The notes beneath the pieces were generated by a model that did no database searches, had not been told where the DNA came from, and saw only the letters and a list, made by a program, of their open reading frames with translations. Positions 25,080 to 37,784 of a stretch of 64,000 bases of DNA are shown in pieces. The stretch is from NCBI GenBank assembly GCA_028456385.1, contig JALNQF010000012.1:466423-530422 (forward strand). Direction: 5' to 3'. Origin of the DNA: Ophiosphaerella korrae (taxonomy: Eukaryota > Ascomycota > Dothideomycetes > Pleosporales > Phaeosphaeriaceae). Position numbers and translations under genes: made by a program. Within the stretch, counting starts at the first letter, position 1. Each line of letters starts with the position of its first letter.

Positions 25080-25373
25080 TTACAGAGCTGAGCCCAATCT
25101 GGTTCTTGCGCCGGCAGCCCACTGTGCCTCGTATGCCGCGTTGACGCTGCGGTGGTGCTCGACGGCGTGCTGCTTGATGCCCTTCCAGAGTTTCTTGATG
25201 GAGTCGTTCAGAGTCTTATGGGTCTTGTCCTCCGTGGGAGAAGTGAAGTGGTGCGCATCATGAGCAGACTCGTGAGATTCACGTCTGGATTCAAGAGGAG
25301 TGGATGCGTTTGAAGAGTTTGGAGACGCGGAAGAAAGCGGGAGGACACGAGGGTGGGAATCGGTGTTGTTCAT
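25080..25373 (-). CDS. Conserved-looking small protein, 97 aa
   Basis: A single-exon frame of 97 residues. The first 50 residues are polar and disordered, rich in Ser, Pro and His. The second half is amphipathic and compact (LNDSIKKLWKGIKQHAVEHH, then SVNAAYEAQWA). No membrane span, signal peptide or catalytic motif is visible. The texture matches small uncharacterised proteins of Pezizomycotina, but I cannot name a family. Support for it being real: a good TATA box 118 bp upstream, a bias towards charged residues in the C-terminal helix, and a compact position convergent to Sac3. The function is unknown. Confidence 0.7.
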   Translation of the reverse strand: MNNTDSHPRVLPLSSASPNSSNASTPLESRRESHESAHDAHHFTSPTEDKTHKTLNDSIKKLWKGIKQHAVEHHRSVNAAYEAQWAAGARTRLGSAL

Positions 25374-26527
25374 ACTGAAGACGATTGATTGATGTCGTAA
25401 AATTGACTTTGAGATAGGATATAGTGAGCTCGTTGGATAATTTGCTTTACTTTGTGTGATGATTCCATTTCACCCACACATTCCTCCCCTTTATATACTC
25501 CCTACCAACAAGAAGAGATTTTTCCCACTTTTCCCTCTCGTTGCCCAGATCTCATGATCTCTGCACGTGCTCCGTGACATAATTTTCTCAGCGCTGCACA
25601 TGTGGGTCTTGAAGTTACAGTCGCAGCGCCACGAACGACGCTCACACCGTAAGGTGTGACTACTGGACCATAACACAAAGCGTATCCATAAACCACTACA
25701 GGCAATGCTATCGCTCCTTGGAGACAAGCGTCATGGCAAAATGATCTTTAACTGCAATCCACTAACGCTGCGGTGAAATGTAGGTATCCTCGGCTGGAGT
25801 CGGCTTATCGCAGGGCCACGAGCCGAGCAATCTCTGTCCTAGAGGCTCCACAACTACAAATGAGCGTGTCGTCCTTGACACACGCAATGGCCGTTAGAGG
25901 TATCTCATGTGTCATAGTTGCCTTGCAAATTGCTGGTTGTTTCGTCGTGCTGCGAAAGGTCAGAAGGTATTGGCTGCTATTTGGGGTTTGCGCGCTTTTA
26001 TGAGGCTCAACGGAAAATCGTGATTGGGAATGTGATTGCCATCCTTGTATTGTCACGCTGTGGGAGGGTGATGCTGTTATGACATCTGGTCTGGGCTGTG
26101 GACCTGCAGCGCAAGGTGTCGTCAGCCTAACGCCTACATCATCGCAATTTCGAATCGTAAAGAAGAGCAAAGATTGCAAATCTTTACCACGGTAGTGCCT
26201 GGGAATCATCGTTTTAGGCATTCGTCCCTCTTTCGTGTGGCGCACAGTTCCGCAGTAAGTTCCCCCTAAGACCCAAGAAGCCCGACATGCCGAGAAATGA
26301 ACAAGGCACATTGGCTTTGAACCACCTTACCTCTGCGCACACCTCTTTATTCGTTAGATGCAAGGCTGAATCCTACGCTACAATAGACGTTGGATATAGA
26401 GGTACTCTTGAATACAAAAAATACATTTGCTGTAGCACCTGCCATGCCTTTTTTCTAGCGGACCTTGTTGTGTTACAACACCGACTTTTTCTGCTGTTAC
26501 TAAGCTTGTTCTTTGCTAAGCTAGCTA
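25374..26527. other. Intergenic interval up to the transposon block
   Basis: About 1.15 kb upstream of the small-protein gene and before the first transposon. Apart from the TATA box there is no supported feature. A 17-bp palindrome-like AAAGATTGCAAATCTTT at about 26169-26185 resembles a tRNA anticodon arm, but no tRNA can be folded around it. Composition is normal, so this DNA has not been mutated by RIP. Confidence 0.5.
25491..25497 (-). promoter_or_regulatory. TATA box of the small-protein gene
   Basis: On the minus strand this reads TATATAA, 118 bp before the ATG at 25373. It is followed by a C/T-mixed leader, a typical arrangement for a strongly or inducibly expressed fungal gene. Confidence 0.6.
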
Positions 26528-26620
26528 ACAGGGTTCCGAGCCACCCGGGGTTTCGAGCCACCCCTCAGAAACCAGCCACCTATCTAAAAATCGTGTTATC
26601 TCAACAACTACCCTACTAAA

Positions 26621-27387
26621 ATAGACAACTATAAAGAGTCTATATAAGTAGCTATTAGTAATCTTAATACTAGTGTTTTTTTAAGTTAAAGAGCTGCTAC
26701 AAAGGCGTACAAGATCCCTTAAGCTACGCTCTCTACGCGTATACGTAGTATATAGAACAGCTAAACTAGCTATATATACTAGTAGTAATTAACTCTAGAC
26801 TAAGAAGAGTTTTTTATACAATAGATCCTTAAAGAAGATATATATACTTTTCCTCTCTTATACACTTGCGCTTAAGAAATAGTAAATTAAATCCTAAAGA
26901 TAAATAGAGATAATAATCTTATAAGTAAGTATTAGCTATCCTTCTTTATTAAGTATAACTTATATATTATATTAATTATAAGTAGAAAGATAAAAGCTAT
27001 ATAAGCTAAAAAAGTAATATAAAAATAAGTATATATATTTCTTAAGTTCTTTAAAAGTACTTATATTATTACGCTATAGGCTGTAGTAGGCTATAGCTAT
27101 ATAAAGCACAAGCAAGGGCGAGGGCCCTTAGGTAATATATACTGTTCTACTCCTATATTTAACGTTATTAAATACTCGGTTACCTTTTTAGGTTTGTTTA
27201 GCGTAGTAGAGTAAAGCTACTACATAATATATATAAGGCTAGGTATAAAAGCTAAAGATATATAGAATATAAATAAGATTAAGAAAGCTTTAAGAATATA
27301 TATAAATACTAGAGTACTTATAAGTAGCTAGAAAAAGAAAGCTTACTATTAGTTACTAAATATTACAATACTAAGTAGTAGGTAAGC
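26621..27387 (+). pseudogene. pogo-like transposase remnant (N-terminal half)
   Basis: The plus-strand frame starts at 26621 with ATA where ATG is expected and contains many TAA and TAG codons. Despite this, the order of a CENP-B/pogo-type transposase is readable. First comes an AISNLN...AATKAYKIP helix-turn-helix (about 26640-26720), then TLSTRIR and LTLD.EEF (about 26725-26830), then the second DNA-binding part ending KFFKST (about 27050). Beyond the inserted LTR comes a stretch equivalent to the catalytic NMDET region (about 27260) and NTRVLISS.KKKAYY (about 27310-27350). Reading resumes across the LTR, which shows the LTR was inserted into it. The gene is dead from stop codons and truncation. 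Confidence 0.75.
27067..27229 (+). mobile_element. Solo LTR inside the pogo element
   Basis: A 163-bp block beginning TATTACGC (from TGTTAC...) and ending TAATA (from TAACA). It is flanked by perfect 5-bp duplications TATAT (27062-27066 and 27230-27234). It belongs to the family of the solo LTR at 178-361, sharing ATATATACTGTTCTACTC. It has many C-to-T and G-to-A changes relative to that copy, and some length difference. The transposase frame resumes on its far side. Confidence 0.72.
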
Positions 27388-27450
27388 TGTTATATTATAC
27401 GTAATTAGGCTAGGTAATATAGTATAGTAGAACACGTAACTATTTAGTAG

Positions 27451-27548
27451 TAAACGCTCTAGAGCGAACGCTCTAGAGTAAATACTCTAGAATAAGCGCT
27501 CTAGAGTAAACGCTCTAGAGTAAGCGCTTAGGAATAAACACTAAATAG
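27451..27548 (+). repeat. Tandem repeat, 14-bp unit, seven copies
   Basis: Seven consecutive 14-bp units start at 27451, 27465, 27479, 27493, 27507, 27521 and 27535. The consensus is TAAACGCTCTAGAG; the last two units are decayed. The unit contains the palindrome CTCTAGAG. The array lies in the 5' region (LTR or leader) of gypsy element A. Confidence 0.88.
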
Positions 27549-28568
27549 TAAGTATATAGGAACGTTAATAGACCTTTATAGACTATTATATTTAATCTCT
27601 TTTTTATACTCTTATCTTAATAGAGTATTATAACTAATACTTTAATTAGATTCTTATCTATCTATTAATACTTATATACCTTATAATACTCTAATAAAAG
27701 CTAACTATTAATTAAGTTAAGTAACTAACTTATTTATTAACTTTACCTATCTTATAGAAGCTTACTTACTCTTATTACTTTTACTTAGTTCTAAGAACTT
27801 AATATATTAAATACTTTTAAGATAAGTAATACGTTAATAAATATAGATAACTAGCGTATAAGAGTAACCTATATAGCTACTTCTAAGGTTACTAAGCTAG
27901 ACTTCTACTATAGAAAATAAAATAAGCTTAAGCTATAAATCTTATAACTTAATTTCTTCTTTAAAGTAAACTAAGTTTAAGATAAAAATAGAGCTATACT
28001 TATATTATCTTATATAAAGAGTAAAGTAGAGAAATAGGTTATACTATACTTTAAGAATACTTTAATAATAATAATAGTAACTATAACAAGATATTAAAAG
28101 AATAGATTAAGTTTAAAGATAAAGTATAATAAGCTTTTCTACTAGTAAATAAAATAGTAGTAGTAAAGTATATAATATAGTAGCTATAATAATATAAAGT
28201 AGTAGTAGACTATACTAATAAATTCTAAAGCTACGTAATATAAATAGAATAGAATAATAAGTTATTAATAAGGATATTTTAATAAAAACTTAAAAATAAT
28301 ATTTAAAGTAAGCTAATACGTAGTAAAGCTATAATTAAGATATTAGAAGACTTAATAGAAAAAGTAATTTAAGTTAATAACTATATATATAAATATATAG
28401 TAAAAGCTAAGAATAGTAAAGTACTATATATAGATAATAAAAAGTATAAACCTAAGTATAAGTAGTAATATAAATATAAGAACTACTAAGTTTAGAGTAG
28501 CTATAAATACTTTAAGCTAGATAAGATATACGTTAATAATATAAACCTAAGAAAACTAGAATACTATT

Positions 28569-28966
28569 TGTAATAGGCTACTTGCGTTAACTACTAGTAG
28601 CTATTAAGGTATTAGTAGATTAAGAGTTAATAGTAAAGCTCGTATAGATAATCTATAATAACTAATATTAATAGAAGATATTTTGTAATTATCTTGTATT
28701 AGCGTTCTATAGTTAAAGGATTAAATTACTAATACTATCCTAATAATACGTATTACTATTACTATATACTTGTACTAATCTATTTATATAACCTTATAGA
28801 TTACTCTAATCTATTATACGTATTTATAGATTACTTTATAGGTTACGTATCTAGGTTGTAGTTTATTTCCTAATCTAGGTTATTACTCTACTTATCTTAT
28901 ATTTTGTTATTACTTATATTAAGGCTAATTAGTTCTATCTTAATTTCTCTTGTTATACCTATAATA
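28569..28966 (-). repeat. G1 LTR (3' LTR of the element)
   Basis: 398 bp; plus-strand ends are TGTAATAGG and TAATA. Paired with 35129-35526; the sampled differences are transitions. Confidence 0.9.
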
Positions 28967-29142
28967 CTATCTCCCCTTCTAGGTAGGTTTTAATTTCTCT
29001 ACTCTAGAGCTAAAGTTATTAATCTAGTTTCTTTATTAATATAGAGTTCTTTATCCTCTTTTATACCTACTAAGTCTACCTTACGTTATCTTTAATTAGT
29101 AGATTACGTATTATACTATAGTATTACTATATTTCTTTATTC

Positions 29143-29645
29143 TTGTTATAAATCTTTAAACTTTCTATTAGATTATATTTCCTTAAAATATAGTAAAGCG
29201 TGTAAGGCGTATATTTATACTAATATATATTTATCTTATAACCTTTCTAGTATATCTCTAGTAGAATATAAGTTAATAATACTTATTCTTACGTCTATAC
29301 TTATTTATAATAGGGAGAGCTATTAACTATACTTAAAATAAACTATCTAGATAGATTATAGAAGCTAAAAAAGAATATAATTAGATTCTAAGTATATAAG
29401 TAAAAAACTATACCTATTTAGCTTATCTTTATAAAACAAAGGCCTTAAATAATATAAAATCTATTAAGTAGGCTACTCTTTTAGAGTCTAAGCTTAATTT
29501 TAAAGCTACTATAGAGGCTAACCTAGCTATTATCTTAGATAATCCTATCGTCTCTTTATCTAGTAGTAGTAGCGTAGATTTTCTTAGTTTACTATAAAGT
29601 AGTTTAGAAGGTTTTAACTTTAGAACTCTTCTAGTTTCTTAAGGT
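29143..29645 (+). pseudogene. Antisense frame in G1, diverged copy
   Basis: The plus strand, opposite to G1 gag-pol, is open for about 62 codons (to about 29332) and ends in NRESY before TAA. This is the same end as in elements B, C and E. It then continues in another frame from about 29366 (EAKKEYN, then LAYLYKTKALNN, ending EGFNFRTLLVS). Sequence identity to the other copies is partial, yet the protein pattern is kept. Function unknown. Confidence 0.4.
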
Positions 29646-32600
29646 AATTAAGGTTATCTTCTAGTTCTTATATTTCTTCCTATAGTTATCCTTTTTTATT
29701 TATTCTTATTTATTTTACTAAGTAGTAGTTCCTACTATTATAGAACTAATATACTAAGATTTCTTTAACTTTCTATTTTTCTTATTCTTTATACGTATCT
29801 ACCTTATACACTAGTAGTTCTATATCTTGTAGTACCTTTTCTAGTAGTACTATATAGAATATTAGGTATATCTTTATTTTACTTAGTAGTCTTAATTTAA
29901 ATATAACTAGTATAACTTCTTTCTCTACTTTATATAGTCTTATCTTAACGTAATCTAGTTTTAAGCTTAATTATTTACTTTTAATATTTCTTTATAGTAA
30001 CTATACTTTTTTCTTCTTTTTAAATTAAGGTCTCTTTATATATCTCTTATTATAATATTTTATTATATAATCTTATAGAAACTCTACGTCTTATTTTAAT
30101 TAGTTATATATATTCTTAAGTCTATTAGTAAGGTTTTCTCTTCTTAGAGACTAAGATATTTTAATTCTTAGTATTTAGTATACGTTAAGGTTAAATCTAT
30201 AGTTTATAAAAAAGAGTAATACTTTTATTACTATATTCTTTACGCTATTATATACTAACTATACTATAGGTAGTAACTATACCTAATTATTCTAGTTATA
30301 GTTAAGGTAGTATCTTAAGTATTATTCTACTATCTAATTTATACGTTCTAATTGTCTATCTATCTATAGGTAGTATACTATTAACATTATATATTTAATT
30401 CCTAATTATACTATTATTATTCCCTATAGTTTTAATATAAATCTTACGTCTCTATCTATAATAATCTTATCTAGTAGTCTATATTAGCTAATTATAGTTC
30501 CTAGAACCTAGTATATAGTAACTTCTATCCTACTTTTCTCTTTATATAGTCTAAAGTATAAGTACTTTATAAGTTTATTTACTATTATTAGGATTCTATT
30601 ATACTTAACTCCTAATATTAGGTTTTTTAACTTAGGTAGTTTTGTAATAAAATCTATTATAATAACTCTCTAAAGTTTTTCTAGTACTTTAATTAGTTAT
30701 AATATTCTATATAGTACGTATCTACTATACTTATTTCTATAGTATTCTATATAGTTTTGTAGTACTTCTATTACTAGTTGTCTTACTCTTAGGATATAAT
30801 AATCTCTTAGTAGTCTATCTAGTATTTTATTAATTCCTTAATATCTATATACTAGTAGTTTGTAGAATTATTATATAAATTCTCTTTATATTTTTCTTAA
30901 AATATACGTTTTTCTATAAGCTTATATAAGGCCTTCTTAGATCTTAAGTTTCTCTAATTCTTTAGAGGCCTTTCTTGTTTCCTTCTAAATCTATTTATCT
31001 AGCTCGCTACTTTTTCTTTTAAGTATTATAGCTATTTTTAGTATATTTAGAACTAAATATCTTTCTTTATTCTTAATTAGAACTATACTAGTAGTATTTA
31101 CTTCTTCTTATAAGTCTAGTTTTCTACTAAGAGTATCTATAAATTAGTTATCTTTCTCTTTTATATATATAACTTTAAAGTTAAATATTAATAAGAACTC
31201 CTACTATCTTATATAGTATTATAATAAGTCTTTATTTATTATAAATCTTATAAGATTTTTATAGTCTATATAGACTTTTATTTAGTATTTTACTCTTTAT
31301 AAGTATACTCTCTATTATTTAAATACTTTATAGATTACTAGTATCTCCTTATTATAAATTAAGTAGTTAAGCTCTACTAGCTTTATTTTCTTAGAGAAGT
31401 ATTTAACTAAATATTTTTATTTTATAGTTTAGTCTTCTTGTATTAGTACTATTCTATAGACTAAATTAGATATATCTATTTTTACTATTACTAGTAGTTC
31501 TAGGTTATATATTCTAATAACTAGGTTTTCTATAAAACGTTATTTAATCTAACTAAATACTTTTTTATATTCTTAAGTCTATTTAAATAGTATATCCTTC
31601 TTTATAAGTTTTATAAGTAGTTTTATTATTTTAAACTATTTTACTATTAGTTTTTTATAAAAGTTTACTAATCTATAGAATTATTATACTTTTTATAGGT
31701 TCTTTAGTGTTAGCTATTCTTAGATTATTTTAATCTTATTTAGATTAATTTGTATTTTTCTTAGTTTAATAATAAATCTAAGGAAGTTTATTTCTCTTAT
31801 ATAGAATTTATATTTTCTTATTTTAAGAAATATTTTACTTTCTACTAATCTTTCTAGTACTTTGTATATATACTATATATATTCTTCTTCTATTTCTAAG
31901 AATATAAGGATATTATCTAGGTATATAAATATAAATACGTCTAGGTATTCTCTTAAGACTATATTAATCCTTTCTTAAAATGCTACTAGTATATTTATTA
32001 ATCTAAAGGGTATAACTATATATTTAAATAGTTTATATTATATTCTAAATACTATTTTCTATTTATTACCTTTTTTAATTCTAATCTTATAATAGGTATT
32101 TTAGATATCTAGTTTAGTAAAGATTTAGGCTTTTTATAGCCTATCTTATATTTTGTCTATATATAGTAAGGAGTATTAGTTCTTATCTATTATTATATTA
32201 GTTTTTCTAAAATCTACGTAAAGTCTTTTTTTATTAGTCTCTTTTTTATCTACAAATATAAGTCTATAAGCTACTAAAGATTTAGATTCTTATATCTATC
32301 TTTTCTTTATTATATTTTATATAAACACGCGTTTAATTTTTAATTCTTCTTTAGTTTTTTAATAAACTAGACTCTATCCTATACTTTTTCTTTCTTCTAG
32401 ATCTATTACTAAATCCTATAGTTAATAGTCTAGAAGGTAGTTATTAGGTTCTATAAGTTATTTTTTCTATCTCTTATATTTTTCTAGGAATTTTCTCTTA
32501 TATATAATTATATTAGCTTTTAATATTTTCTTCTTAGAGTAAGTAATTCTCTCTATTCTCTAATTAATTCTTAGGTTAGTTATTTATAACTATAGTATTC

Positions 32601-35000
32601 CTAGTATTATATCTTGTTTATTATTAATTATTGTTATATCTATAACTATATTCTTAATTTCTAATCTTTTTAGTTTTAGCGTAGAAGGTATTATTTTAAA
32701 CCTTATAGGTTCCTAGAATAGTTTTCCTTTAATTATACTTAGTTATTAAGAGTACTTCTTTATAGTATAAGTTATTCCTTAGCCTTCTATAAACTTCTTA
32801 AATATAAAGTTCTTTATAGCTCTACTATTAATTATTATTTATACTCTCTTTCTTTAGTATATACTTGTTTTTATAATATATAGGCCTCTTATACCTTCTA
32901 GCTTTTTTTACTTAGGTCTTTCTTTAAATTATTTATTCTTCTAAGGCTATTATCTTATTTTACGTTTATAGTTTTTATATTTTAGGTATTTATTATAGGT
33001 ATATTTATACTATAGCTTCTCTTAGATATATTCTTTAGGTAGCTTAAGGCCTAGTCTAATTACTATATATTTTTTATTAGGTTTTTTAATTATTTCCTAA
33101 CCTTAGATATCTTTTCTTATAATTACGTTTACGTAATTATATCCTTTTCCTTATATAAGTTATACGTAATTTCGTGCCTTAAGTTCTCTATATATATAAT
33201 AATTTGTGTTTAGGTATAATATCTATAATATCTTAGTATATACTAGGTGTTCTAGGTTTATTCTCTTATTGTCTCTTACTTAGTAAATATCTATTCTAGG
33301 TTTTATATTTGTTAAGATATAGTATACTATTAGGACTTATAGTATATAGGCTTTATTAATCTATTACATTTTTCTTATAAAGAACTACTATTCTCTTTAT
33401 ATAAGTATTCTTCTTACTATAACTATATATTACTCTATCTATTATTAGAATATTATAAATTTTTTTACTTTAAGATTATATTCTTTTTAGTCTTTATACG
33501 CTTCCTCTATACTTATAACTAGTAAGTATTTCTAAATAAATTTCTATTCTTTATTTTATTCTTCTATATCTATTATTATATAGCTATTATAGTTATACGC
33601 TCTTAACTAGGTATACTTAGTACTTCTTATATTAGTTTATTTTTTATCTCCTTATAATTCTTTAGAAGAGACTATTATAGTCTCTTTATCCTATACTAGT
33701 CCTTTAGCCTAGATTAATAGTATCTAGGGTTCTTCCCTTTCTAAATCTTCTATTAGTAGGTCTATTATATATACTATTTCTTCTAGCTATACTTTTATTC
33801 TTTCTTTTATTACTACTACTCTATTCTTTTATAAAAACTATCTTACTCTCTATTTACTAGAAAGATATATATAGTAGTTATCTTTATAATAAAAGGTCTA
33901 ATAGAGTATTATATACTATATTTCTTTACTCCTAGCTACTTTCTTTTAAGGTTTAGCCTATATCTTTAGTACTTCTTTTTTATTCTTAGTTGTTTTTAAC
34001 TATACTTTTTTCTTTAGGTTCTTACTTCTATAGTCTTTTACAAAGTATCTTAGTTTTCTATATTTATAATATATTATATTCTTTTTCTATTTTAACTAGT
34101 AGTCTTTTACGTAGTAGCCTTTCTTACTATATCTAAAGTACGTAAAGTCTTTATTCTTCTTAAATTTCTTATTCTTATTAGCGTTAAGGATTATAAAGTC
34201 TCTAGCGTCTTAATTTCTAGGTTATCCTCTATATTTATTTTTCTTCTATTCTTAAAGGTTATTATCTATCTATATTACTTATTATTTTAGAGCTTTTAGT
34301 ATTCTTAGTTTTTCTATATAAATTATCTTATATTAGATTTTTAAGTTTAATCCTTATTTAAATTATAATATTAGTAATACTTTATTTAATTCTATATTCT
34401 ATAATAGTTATTTAAACTATAATATATATTTAGGAATACTCTTGTATTATATAAGCCTTTTAAGTTTTTCTTTAGCTTATTAGGTAATATCTATATTACT
34501 AAATACTACTTTTATTTATTTAGTAAAGTATTTATAACTTCTAAAGATAGCTCTAGTTTTATCTTTCTATATTCTTAGTACGTATATTATATAATCTATC
34601 TAGTAGGATTTAAACTATCTTATTATATCTTCTTTAAAGTATATTCTAATATATATTACTTTTTTATCCTCTTTGTTTAAGTATAGTACTTATATATTAA
34701 TGTATAGTTGTACTACTACTATAAAGGGTCTTAATTTTTCCTTTATTCTATTAAATTTTTTAAGTATAAGTATCTTAGGTAGCTTCTTTATTATACTTAT
34801 TTCTAGCCTCTAGGTAATTTATTCTATCTAGTTCTATCCTTTTATAATAGCCTTAATTTAAATTTTATTTTACTTAACGTAATCTTATAGTTCTTTATTT
34901 TACGTTTCTAGGGTATTAATTATTAGTTATATATCCCCTTTCTTAGTAATTAGGTTGTTTAGGTATATCTTAACTACTACCTAATTAGTTTTATCTAACT
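29640..35000 (-). pseudogene. G1 gag-pol with chromodomain, RIP-inactivated
   Basis: Read on the minus strand from right to left. Gag lies at about 35000-33900 with two zinc-knuckle relics near 34020-34140. Protease follows near 32650-32850. Reverse transcriptase has its active-site box as YLDN at about 31910-31925. RNase H lies near 31200-31350, integrase at about 30900-29950, and a chromodomain-like EVKEILVY...FYNSRNYYLV at about 29790-29680. Stop codons interrupt every domain. The positions are approximate, because the frame was followed by eye through many stops. Confidence 0.75.
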
Positions 35001-35128
35001 TATAACTACTTAGAGGTACTTTACTTAGAAGTACTTTACCTCCCTTTTTAGTTAAGCTTTTTACTATTGTATTAGCTAGACTATATACTACTTACGCTTT
35101 ACTTCTCTTAATATCTAAATTAGTAAAG

Positions 35129-35526
35129 TGTAATAGGCTACTTACGTTAACTACTAGTAACTATTAAAGTATTAGTAGATTAAGAGTTAATAGTAAAGCT
35201 CGTGTAGATAATCTATAATAACTAATATTAATAGAAGATATTTTACAATTGTTTTATATTAGCGTTCTATAGTTAAAGGATTAAATTACTAATACTATCC
35301 TAATAATACGTATTACTATTACTATATACTTATACTAATCTATTTATATAACCTTATAGATTACTCTAATCTATTATACGTATTTATAGATTACTCTATA
35401 GGTTACGTATCTAGGTTGTAGTTTATTTCCTAATCTAAGTTATTACTTTACTTATCCTATATTTTGTTATTACTTACGTTAAGGCTAATTAGTTCTATCT
35501 CGATTTCTCTTATTACGCTTATAATA
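35129..35526 (-). repeat. G1 LTR (5' LTR of the element)
   Basis: 398 bp, matching 28569-28966. The internal region adjoining it reads (minus strand) CTTTACTAATTTAGATATT. It is the counterpart of CCTTGCTAATTTAGTTATT in element B and is not a TGG-type tRNA primer site. Confidence 0.9.
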
Positions 35527-37354
35527 CTATTACTATAAGAACTTTAAGAGAGTAAAAAGCTAAAAATACTATAAGTATAGTAAAATAAGGTACTTAGTAA
35601 AGAATTACTAAGTAAAGAATAAGATAATATAATAAATTAATATACTTAAGAGGTAAGATAATAATAGAGAGGAAATATAAAAAGTAATCTCTAGAAGAAG
35701 CTAAAATAAAAGAGATTATAAGACTATAAACCTTTAGTAGTAAGATATAAGTAAAAGATATAACTACTATAAGATTACTATAAAGCTAAGTAACTTTATA
35801 ATAGATAATAAAGTAAAAGCTATAAATATACTACTAGGAGTATAAAGCTATATAAAGAGGTATTAGCTAAAGTAAAAGTAAGCTAAAATAGATACTTTAG
35901 AATACCTTTAGCTATACTAGAGAAAGATAGAAGATAAGTGTAAGATAATACTATATCTAAGAAAGTAAGTATATATAGCCTAAGATAAGAATAAAAAAGA
36001 AAACTAAGAGCTTAAGACTTCTAAATATAAAATAGTACTAAAAATACTAGAGCTAAAGTAAGAAAATACTAAGGTATAAAATAGATTTATAAAAGAAATC
36101 TAGAAACTAGTAAATAGCTACTACTTAGTAAAAGAATAGTAAGATAAAAAATACTAGATATATAAAGTAAAGTAAACCTAGTAATATAAATTAGTCTATA
36201 CTAATAATAAGTAAGTACTAATTATTATAGATTTAGTATTAATATAAGAACTATAATACTAGCTATACTTATATAACCTAAACTATTTACTACTATTATA
36301 GATAAGATATTACTATAATAACTACTTTACTTACTATTCTAATAAGATAAGATCTAGATATTTCCTTTATAAGAGATCTAGATATAAATAGAACTAGGAA
36401 GAGTATATAAATATAAGATATAAATAATACTTATAGAATAAGTAAGAAGTAGAGTACTTTCTAAGTATAACTAAAAAAGATATAAATATAAGTAAGATAC
36501 TTATAAATAACTAATATATTAATTTAATCTAGTAAACCTATATATTTAAGAAGTATAAATAATATAGAGAGATTAAGATACTTTAAGGATTTTAGTAAAA
36601 GATAAATAAAGATTATAAGATTAAGTCTTTTTTAAGTAAATAGCTAATACTAAATATATATCTAGAAGCTATAACGCTATTAATACTAAAAAACTTATTA
36701 AACTCTTAGTAAAGATAAAAGAAGAAGAAATAAAAGTATTAGTAGATTTAGAGTTATTTATAAACCTAATTATACCTAAAGTAGTAAAATAAGTAGGACT
36801 CTAACTATAAGTAAAGAAGATACTATATCTAATCTATATTACAAATAGATAACTAATACTAAGAAACTTAATAGTTAGTAATAAAGTAACTATAGAGATT
36901 ATTATTTAAGAATATAGTATAAAGATTACTCTAGACGTATTAGTTTTAGCTAATAAAAATATTATACTAAGACTCTTATAGCTATAAGAGTTTAATCTTA
37001 GAGTTAATTAGAAAAACTAGAACCTTTTATTTAACAACTATAAAAACGTATATAGATCTAAGCCTATATATTAGTAGTATTTAATAGTAGATAAGAAAGT
37101 ACTATCTAAAATAGTAGCTTTAATAGTAACTTATTAAGAGAGAATAAGTACTTTTATAAGTACTAGTAAGGCGCTAAGCTAAGAAGTAAGAGTAGAAGAG
37201 TATTATAAGTTAGAGCTTTACTCTATATAATTTAAGTAAGCCTATAGTAGTAAGTAAGCTATATAAGCTATTTAAGCTACTCTACTATATATAAGTAGCC
37301 TAGCTTAGATAGCTCTTTAATTAATAATTATCTCTTACTTATTCTTAAGCTTAT

Positions 37355-37784
37355 TATTATAATAGTAACAAGAGAAATATAGATAAAACTAATTAGCCCT
37401 ATAACTAAAGGATTAAGTTCCTATAAACACAAAGAATATAAACTTAATTAGGAAACTATATATAATTAGGATACCTAGGGTAATCTATAATCTATAGACT
37501 CTTAGCGTTAATAGATTATAGATTAAGGTAATCTATAATTTATTATTCTTAGTAGTAATAGATTAATAGATTAGGACAAGTATATAGTTAGTAGCGACGC
37601 GCATTATTAAGATAGTATTAGCAATTTAATTATTAACTATAAGCAATAATATAAAGATAGTTGCAAAACATCTTCTATTATTTATAGCCTATTATAGATT
37701 ATAATACGAGCTTTTGTTATTACTTTATAATCTACTAATACTCCTTTAGGCTATTAGGAAGTCGACCCTAGTAAGCCCTTAATA
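37355..37784 (+). repeat. B 5' LTR
   Basis: 430 bp, starting TATTATAATAG (from TGTTAC...) and ending CCCTTAATA (from ...TAACA). It contains long imperfect inverted repeats of TAATCTATAATCTATTA at about 37481-37575. Confidence 0.93.

Larger units (their letters stand above)
26528..27387 (+). mobile_element. pogo/Fot1-like DNA transposon, 5' part
   Basis: This is the outermost element of the nest. Its left end follows a TA (26526-26527) and starts ACAGGGTTCCGAGCCACC. The motif CGAGCCACCC occurs twice within the first 40 bases. The terminal ~90 bases keep CpA pairs and are unmutated, whereas the coding part is heavily mutated. The body is interrupted by a solo LTR (27067-27229) and then cut at about 27387 by gypsy element A. 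The remainder of the transposon, with its right end, must lie beyond the window if it still exists. Confidence 0.7.
28569..35526 (-). mobile_element. Gypsy retrotransposon G1, complete, TSD CTATT
   Basis: A 6,958-bp minus-strand element with two 398-bp LTRs (28569-28966 and 35129-35526). It is flanked by perfect CTATT duplications (28564-28568 and 35527-35531). It interrupts the gag of element A. It is related to B, C and E in its LTR core and coding order, but is clearly diverged in the first ~60 bp of the LTR and in places along the body. It is heavily mutated throughout. Confidence 0.92.
27388..37131 (+). mobile_element. Gypsy retrotransposon A (visible part, interrupted)
   Basis: Plus-strand gypsy-type element inserted in the pogo transposon. 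A candidate left end TGTTA lies at 27388. It consists of 27388-28568 and 35532-37131, separated by element G1. It is then cut by copia element D at about 37132, so its 3' part is outside the window. The order seen is a leader with a 14-bp tandem repeat, gag, then protease. Its gag is not closely related to that of B, C, E or G1. LTR limits cannot be fixed because the second LTR is not visible. Confidence 0.65.
27840..37131 (+). pseudogene. Element A gag and protease, RIP-inactivated
   Basis: Reading the plus strand through stop codons gives a gypsy-type Gag from about 27840 to 28568. Recognisable pieces are LDFYYR.QNKLEAQILQLNFF, a capsid-like helical region, and a Lys/Tyr-rich stretch near 28440-28560. 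The frame continues after G1 from 35532 to about 36700. A protease-like segment follows at about 36745-37050, starting VLVDLEPF (from a D-S-G/A core) with later DVLVLANKNIILRLL-type text. Reverse transcriptase is not reached before the copia insertion at about 37132. Stops are mostly TAA and TAG at positions expected for CAA, CAG and TGG codons. Confidence 0.6.

Noticed and set aside
26150..26220. Possible tRNA, anticodon-arm-like AAAGATTGCAAATCTTT
   Set aside because: A TTCGA-like T-loop and a D-arm-like stretch exist on the minus strand, but the acceptor ends are direct repeats and not complementary, and the T-stem does not pair.
26287..26619. 110-codon frame running into the transposon end
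   Set aside because: Its C-terminus is the pogo terminal repeat and its N-terminus has no family-like sequence; probably chance.
27451..27548. CRISPR-like array
   Set aside because: The units are directly adjacent 14-mers without spacers, in a fungal transposon.
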